DNA from: Candidatus Poribacteria bacterium
GTDB lineage: Bacteria; Poribacteria; WGA-4E; WGA-3G
DNA length: 64,000 bases
Assembly: GCA_022821495.1 (NCBI GenBank)
Contig: JAJEDN010000021.1
Location: forward strand, 62,001 to 126,000
Direction: 5' to 3'
The notes beneath the pieces were generated by a model that was not told the DNA's origin, made no database searches, and saw only the letters and a program-made list of their open reading frames with translations. Both the position numbers and the translations under genes were made by a program. Of the stretch, positions 59,709 through 64,000 are shown piece by piece (the first letter of the stretch is position 1; every line of letters begins with the position of its first letter).

Positions 59709-61457
59709 GTGTCATTAGAAAATGGAAATTTCGTCAAAGTCGCTGCCCTCAGTGAAGTCGCAGAAGGGAAACCGAGAGCAGTCAGAGTTGAAGGGCATAG
59801 CATCGCCCTCTTTCAGCATGAAGGCAATGTTTACGCGACAGATAACCAGTGTCCGCACATGGGATACCCATTGGTGAGAGGTCGCGTCAGGAAAGGTGTT
59901 TTATCGTGTGATTGGCACGGTTGGAGTTACGACATGGAAGGTGGCGGATGTTTCACTGGCGGTTGTGATGACCTTGCCACGTTTCCTGTTGAGGTTCGCG
60001 ACGGTGATATCTATGTAGATGTCGGCAGTGGCGGAAAGAAACGCGACGATGCGCATTTCCTTTTGTTGAAAGAGGGCTTATTATCGCACGACAACTGGAC
60101 GCTTTCTAAGGCTATTGCGATTATGTTAGCAAGAGGCGTTTCGGAAGAAGAGACGTTGGAAATTATGGTAAGGCACATGGGACGCCATATTTCGACAGAT
60201 GAAGATGCCTTCAATGGTGGTAGAAAGTTAGCAATGATGATGAACGGGCTTAAGGTCGCGCGCATGTATCAGCCCGAAGACCGACTCATTCCGCTGATGA
60301 TGTCTGCCTCCGGTGCTGCAGGCAGTCTTGGTGATCGACCTGACCGTCAACCGCTGCCGCCGCCTGTTGACTGGGAAAAACTCGAAAGCTGGATTAGAGT
60401 CTTCACTGCCGATAAAGAGTGGGAAGGTATCGAAAAATGTCTGATCACCGCGAGACATTTGGGTGGACACGATGAGAAGATCATCCCACTTTTCTTTGAA
60501 TGTGCGGTTGAGTTTTTCTTTCTCAATCATTCTAATAATCTCATCAATCTTGCACACTTGGCTGAATTGCAAGAACAATTCGGATGGGAGTTAACTGGCG
60601 AATTAGTCTGCAGCCTCGGTGCAAAAACCCTTGGGCAAGGACGGGGTAGACCGGGTGAACTTCACCGTGAAGCCATGCAAAAGATGGAAGAAATTGCCCC
60701 GATCTTTGATGAGCTGCCACAGGAAAAATCAGCCGATTCTGCTGTTGATTACGACGAAAACAAATTTTCGGCAGCACTCGTGAGTGGTGATCTTGATGAA
60801 GTTTTTGATGCTGTAACGGAAAATCTGACCGCAGGAGTCCCTATTAACGCGCTCGCGACAACTATGGTTATGACAGCAGGGGATAGGATGGCGCGGACAC
60901 CTGTGAACATGAGTCCGGGGTGGTGGGATCTAAAAGATGAAATGGAGTTGGGATCGACAGTGAGAAAGGTGCTCCGGTATGGCGGTACCAAAGTCGCTGC
61001 GAAGGCACTTTACCATGCCGCGTGGCGGTTCTTCAACAACCGATGGCTTAACATTCGACATCAACCCATCACAGAGGTGAGAACGTCTACAACCACTATA
61101 GCACTGGATGAAGACACGGCAATCGCCGAAATTTTGGATGGCATTGAATCTGTCCGCATCCAAGAAATTGGGCGGCGTACGCGTGAGTATTTGAATGCCG
61201 GGTATTCGGCAGAACGATTAATGGCTGAAATAGGACTGTGTATCCTCAAGGATGATAACGGCGACGATCTCCTCAGTTCAATCTACATTGTGTCTGATGA
61301 GTGGAAAACGTGTGCGTCACATCCCGCCAGGAATCAGTTGATAGTCGGGTTAGCACGCTGGGCAACGGATATCCGCAGAAATGCTGGAAACGATTCCGCT
61401 GTCCAAACTGCACACCGTTTCGCACGCGGTGAAACCGCGACGGAACTCTATGAATAG
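59709..61457 (+). CDS. Rieske [2Fe-2S] protein with long helical C-terminal domain (paralogue)
   Basis: A 582-residue paralogue of the gene at 56584. Cluster ligands CPHMGY and CDWHGW are intact. The helical part has HMGRHISTDEDAFNGG and DRMARTPVNMSPGW. The start GTG at 59709 has AGGAG upstream. Duplication with an ankyrin gene between the copies suggests a heteromer or substrate-specific pair. Confidence 0.75.
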   Translation: MSLENGNFVKVAALSEVAEGKPRAVRVEGHSIALFQHEGNVYATDNQCPHMGYPLVRGRVRKGVLSCDWHGWSYDMEGGGCFTGGCDDLATFPVEVRDGDIYVDVGSGGKKRDDAHFLLLKEGLLSHDNWTLSKAIAIMLARGVSEEETLEIMVRHMGRHISTDEDAFNGGRKLAMMMNGLKVARMYQPEDRLIPLMMSASGAAGSLGDRPDRQPLPPPVDWEKLESWIRVFTADKEWEGIEKCLITARHLGGHDEKIIPLFFECAVEFFFLNHSNNLINLAHLAELQEQFGWELTGELVCSLGAKTLGQGRGRPGELHREAMQKMEEIAPIFDELPQEKSADSAVDYDENKFSAALVSGDLDEVFDAVTENLTAGVPINALATTMVMTAGDRMARTPVNMSPGWWDLKDEMELGSTVRKVLRYGGTKVAAKALYHAAWRFFNNRWLNIRHQPITEVRTSTTTIALDEDTAIAEILDGIESVRIQEIGRRTREYLNAGYSAERLMAEIGLCILKDDNGDDLLSSIYIVSDEWKTCASHPARNQLIVGLARWATDIRRNAGNDSAVQTAHRFARGETATELYE

Positions 61458-61474
61458 CACGATTTACGGGTATA

Positions 61475-61511
61475 GTAGGGCAGGGGTGCTGCGCCTCCGT
61501 CCTACTTTTTT
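61475..61511 (+). terminator. Possible rho-independent terminator after the Rieske operon
   Basis: GTAGG and CCTAC form the stem, with an imperfect GC-rich interior, followed by TTTTTT. Confidence 0.5.
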
Positions 61512-61636
61512 ATCATCGAACTCACGTTAGTAAAATGTTACACTTTCTACCTTTTTTTCGTACAAAAAAAATTAGGGAAAAAGTCTATGAACCCTTACAT
61601 CCATTATGGTTACGCAGATACCGATTATACGCGCAA

Positions 61637-61654
61637 TGTTACACAGGTGTAACA
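61637..61654. promoter_or_regulatory. Perfect palindrome, candidate operator before the WD40 gene
   Basis: TGTTACACAGGTGTAACA is an 8-bp inverted repeat with a 2-nt centre, 17 nt before the start at 61672. The half-site TGTTACAC also occurs near 61536. Confidence 0.4.
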
Positions 61655-61671
61655 TTTTTAGGTGTTGTAAT

Positions 61672-62688
61672 ATGAAAAATTTGATTGTTTTTTTTCTGTT
61701 TAATTTGTTATTATGCTTATCAGTCCAAGGAGCGGCGTTGGAGTTCGCTTTTCAACTTGGCGAGAAGCAGCAGCAGCGATTGGACGAACTGCTCCCTGAT
61801 GTCGCTCGGCAGATGGTTTTTAACAAGGATAGCACGAAATTGATAGCGAGAGGAATGGGCGGCACCGTAGTGGAATGGGATCTCCAAACCCGACAAAAAC
61901 GGGAGATAGGTGACATCCACGCCAAGCGGTGGTTCGCTTATGCCACTGGCACGGATCAATTGTTAGTCCGAAAGGCGGATGACAATATTACGCTCCTTTC
62001 GCTCGGAAGTGGTGGTGAAATACTGCTGACGAAGGGTCAGTATGAAAGCGGTAGCCTATCTGCGGATGGCACACTCGCGCTGCTGTCGAAAGGTGATAAT
62101 GAAGTTGAGGTTTGGCGACTTGCGAAGCAAAACCGAGAGGTTATGAAGACGCTTCCGACAAATCTCCCGGTTAGGAACGGCCTTACACTTTCTAATGATG
62201 GTCAACTTATCGCGGCAGCCGAGGGAAGTTACAGAGATGGAGAAGGGCATCGGACCGTCATTGAGATTTGGAATACAACGGATGAAAATCCGATTCAAGT
62301 CCTTGATACTGGCGAGATTTTAGGTGTCTGGAATGTGCTGTTTTCACCGGATGCAACGATGTTGGCTGTTGACACGCAGAAGAACGCTCACTCCGGAATT
62401 CGCGTCTGGGAAGTTGGGACAGGCAGACAACGGCTTGCGAAAAGTGGGTTTGAGGCGTATTGGACGCGGGCACTCACCTTTTCTCCAATTTCAGATTATC
62501 TCGCTTCAGGGGATGAGGCTGGGAATCTTCGGGTGTGGGACATCTCTGAAGGCGAATCGGTCATTTGGGAAACCTATCCGACCGGTATTCAAGCGTTAGC
62601 CTTTTCGCCGAATGGTGACTATTTGGCAGTCGCGCGCTGGGATGCCACAATTCAGATATTACACTGGAGGGCAAATCATAATGAGTGA
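61672..62688 (+). CDS. Secreted WD40-repeat protein
   Basis: A 338-residue exported propeller: signal peptide residues 1-19, then several WD40 repeats (VWRLAKQNREVM, LAVDTQKNAHSGIRVWEVG, LASGDEAGNLRVWDIS). The start at 61672 gives the signal peptide; upstream in-frame codons do not. It overlaps the start of the HhH gene by 8 nt. Binding partner unknown. Confidence 0.8.
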   Translation: MKNLIVFFLFNLLLCLSVQGAALEFAFQLGEKQQQRLDELLPDVARQMVFNKDSTKLIARGMGGTVVEWDLQTRQKREIGDIHAKRWFAYATGTDQLLVRKADDNITLLSLGSGGEILLTKGQYESGSLSADGTLALLSKGDNEVEVWRLAKQNREVMKTLPTNLPVRNGLTLSNDGQLIAAAEGSYRDGEGHRTVIEIWNTTDENPIQVLDTGEILGVWNVLFSPDATMLAVDTQKNAHSGIRVWEVGTGRQRLAKSGFEAYWTRALTFSPISDYLASGDEAGNLRVWDISEGESVIWETYPTGIQALAFSPNGDYLAVARWDATIQILHWRANHNE

Positions 62689-63199
62689 TGAGAAAACTTT
62701 AGAAGAGGGTTCTTACGTGGATGCGAAAGGACGCACGCGTTGGCATGAGAACGATCGGCTTTCACTGAAACTCTTGGAACTCCATACCTTTCTGATTATT
62801 GCCGACTATCCAGAAGACCACGCAACGCGCTATCCGTGGTTGGCGCATTATATCTCTCGGTTTCCTGAACCGATGTCGGATTTAATTGCCCAAGGCAGGT
62901 TGATCGAGGAACTTCCGGGGGCTGGGGAAGTCATGGCGAAAATCATTGAAGACTTGCTGGAGACGGGTACTACCGCGAAACTGGAAGAATTCGCAGGCGA
63001 TACGCCACGAACCGTTGTAGAACTTGTACCTATCTCTGGGATGGGTGCTAAGACAATTAAGCGGTTATATGAAGAAGTCGGTGTGGATAGCCTCGTTTCA
63101 CTCCGAGCCGCGATTGATGACGGAAAATTAAAAGGTTTCAAAGGCATCGGCAAAAAGACGTTGGAGAAAATTGAGGCATATCTTGATGCGGCATTATAG
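62681..63199 (+). CDS. Helix-hairpin-helix protein resembling the N-terminal domain of family X polymerases
   Basis: A 172-residue protein with two HhH motifs: LIEELPGAGEVMAKIIEDLLETG (residues 72-94) and LKGFKGIGKKTLEKIEAYL (C-terminus), and VPISGMGAKTIKRLYEE. The arrangement matches the 8-kDa and fingers region of PolX without the polymerase palm. It would bind DNA. GGAGGG precedes the ATG at 62681, and it overlaps the WD40 stop by 8 nt. Confidence 0.75.
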   Translation: MSDEKTLEEGSYVDAKGRTRWHENDRLSLKLLELHTFLIIADYPEDHATRYPWLAHYISRFPEPMSDLIAQGRLIEELPGAGEVMAKIIEDLLETGTTAKLEEFAGDTPRTVVELVPISGMGAKTIKRLYEEVGVDSLVSLRAAIDDGKLKGFKGIGKKTLEKIEAYLDAAL

Positions 63200-63294
63200 A
63201 ATCGACCAGCAGGCTGATATGTCTTATGGCATCTTTTTTGTAAGGGTTCCTAACGAATCGGATAACTCCTAATTGAAAAGGAGGCGGTCCACTG

Positions 63295-63915
63295 ATGGCA
63301 TTTAGCAATTTCAAAACAATTCCTGAAGTTATGGAGAGATTCAAAATCAAATACGCCGAAAGTGACTTTGTCAGCGTTGATGAAACTGCAAATCCTTCGG
63401 AGCAATTTCTGCAGGAATTTGAGTTTAACAGACAGCACTTCAATCTTTTCGCTTCCGAAGACTCGGCGTGTGAAACAGTTATCTTCCCTATTTTACGAGA
63501 AGTCTATAAAACGTACGCCGGTGGATATGTCCTCTGGATAAGGCAATCTATTACCTATGATGAGATATTGAATGGCACACCGGATTATTTTGTTGCTACG
63601 AAGTCTGAATTGGGGAAGCCTATTGTCGGAACACCCTTGATAATTTTGGTCGAGGCGAAGAAAAACGATTTTGAGCAAGGTTGGGGGCAATGTTTGGCCG
63701 AATTGGTTGCTGCCCAAAAGATAAACGATGATCCCGATTTCCCCGTGTACGGCATTGTTACGGATGGAAAATCTTGGGAATTTGGTCGACTTGTTAAAGA
63801 CACTTTTACCCAAAACAGAACGAATTTTAACCTGGGGAATCTATCCTCACTTTTTGGTGCAGTTAATTCTGTGTTCAAAGCGACGACCGAAGGTCGGGAG
63901 GCGGGGGGGTCGTGA
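63295..63915 (+). CDS. PD-(D/E)XK-like nuclease-fold protein
   Basis: A 206-residue protein with GTPDYFVAT, then LIILVEAKKNDFEQGWGQCLAELVAAQ, that is D...E-x-K, plus a Gln helix typical of the restriction-endonuclease fold (HsdR-N or DUF-type). It has no second domain. An AAAGGAGG site is 11 nt before the ATG. It could be a small standalone endonuclease; target unknown. The last 85 nt of the window hold nothing recognised. Confidence 0.7.
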   Translation: MAFSNFKTIPEVMERFKIKYAESDFVSVDETANPSEQFLQEFEFNRQHFNLFASEDSACETVIFPILREVYKTYAGGYVLWIRQSITYDEILNGTPDYFVATKSELGKPIVGTPLIILVEAKKNDFEQGWGQCLAELVAAQKINDDPDFPVYGIVTDGKSWEFGRLVKDTFTQNRTNFNLGNLSSLFGAVNSVFKATTEGREAGGS

Positions 63916-64000
63916 TATTGCGCTGCGTCAGAATAAAATACAATGCCCCGGCGATGATCTGCGGAGTCGAAGCACATGCCGGATAATGATGTACAATTTG

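Overview
The window most resembles a member of Candidatus Poribacteria or a close relative. This is an inference from gene content: several secreted LamG or jelly-roll proteins, two FG-GAP/ASPIC-UnbV proteins, a PhyH dioxygenase, a sulfatase, an Ldh-type dehydrogenase, MocA and TIM-barrel sugar enzymes, an enolase-superfamily enzyme and many short palindromic intergenic repeats. No rRNA, tRNA or CRISPR array was seen. Bacterial start signals are clear (GGAGG sites; GTG and TTG starts), and at least five promoters match TTGACA-N17-TATAAT exactly.

Region 1 (1-8.1 kb) is a defence island. A CBASS operon cut by the left edge (patatin effector, CD-NTase, E2-like protein with a SEC-C tail) converges on a minus-strand operon: DUF6883, then a 1461-residue fusion of DUF4926, a Cap4-like nuclease, a STAND NTPase and a long helical/TPR array, then a 46-residue ORF. 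All three overlap by 4-8 nt. This second operon is my best candidate for an undescribed system. An orphan DUF104 antitoxin and a MITE-like element follow.

Region 2 (8.1-25.5 kb, all minus strand) holds a GT2 glycosyltransferase, MoxR ATPase, a pseudo-caspase/DUF3857/transglutaminase fusion, moaC, an FGGY kinase, trxB, a coiled-coil membrane protein, an Ldh-type dehydrogenase, two methyltransferases, a cupin, two LamG proteins, an ASPIC/UnbV protein, a TPR protein, an AhpD-like protein and tatA.

Region 3 (25.6-43 kb) holds serA, an ATP-grasp-like protein with a PhyH partner, LamG, MocA, a methyltransferase, a Swt1-HEPN/degenerate-helicase/DUF4268-like protein with its own strong promoter, an RND adaptor with msrA, a HEAT lipoprotein, a DUF6178 gene split over two frames, a TIM-barrel isomerase and two jelly-roll proteins.

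Region 4 (44-64 kb) holds a possible ADP-ribosyltransferase-like protein with a partner, a SUMF1-domain protein without the FGE cysteines, an ASPIC/UnbV protein, an enolase-superfamily enzyme, an SHMT-like enzyme, paired lipoproteins, a sulfatase, an ECF sigma factor fused through a membrane helix to a TolB-like propeller, two Rieske proteins flanking an ankyrin protein, a WD40 protein, an HhH protein and a small PD-(D/E)XK protein.

Two patterns run across the window. Six proteins (three LamG, two jelly-roll and the sigma-propeller fusion) end in a shared tail close to K-L-a-T-t-W-G-x-L-K, which looks like an undescribed C-terminal sorting or attachment signal. Several dispersed repeat families also shape the intergenic space: a MITE with TTAGGACTTACGCA ends, a leader repeat ending in CCGCAAGG just before start codons, and GTAGG/CCTAC-type palindromes.
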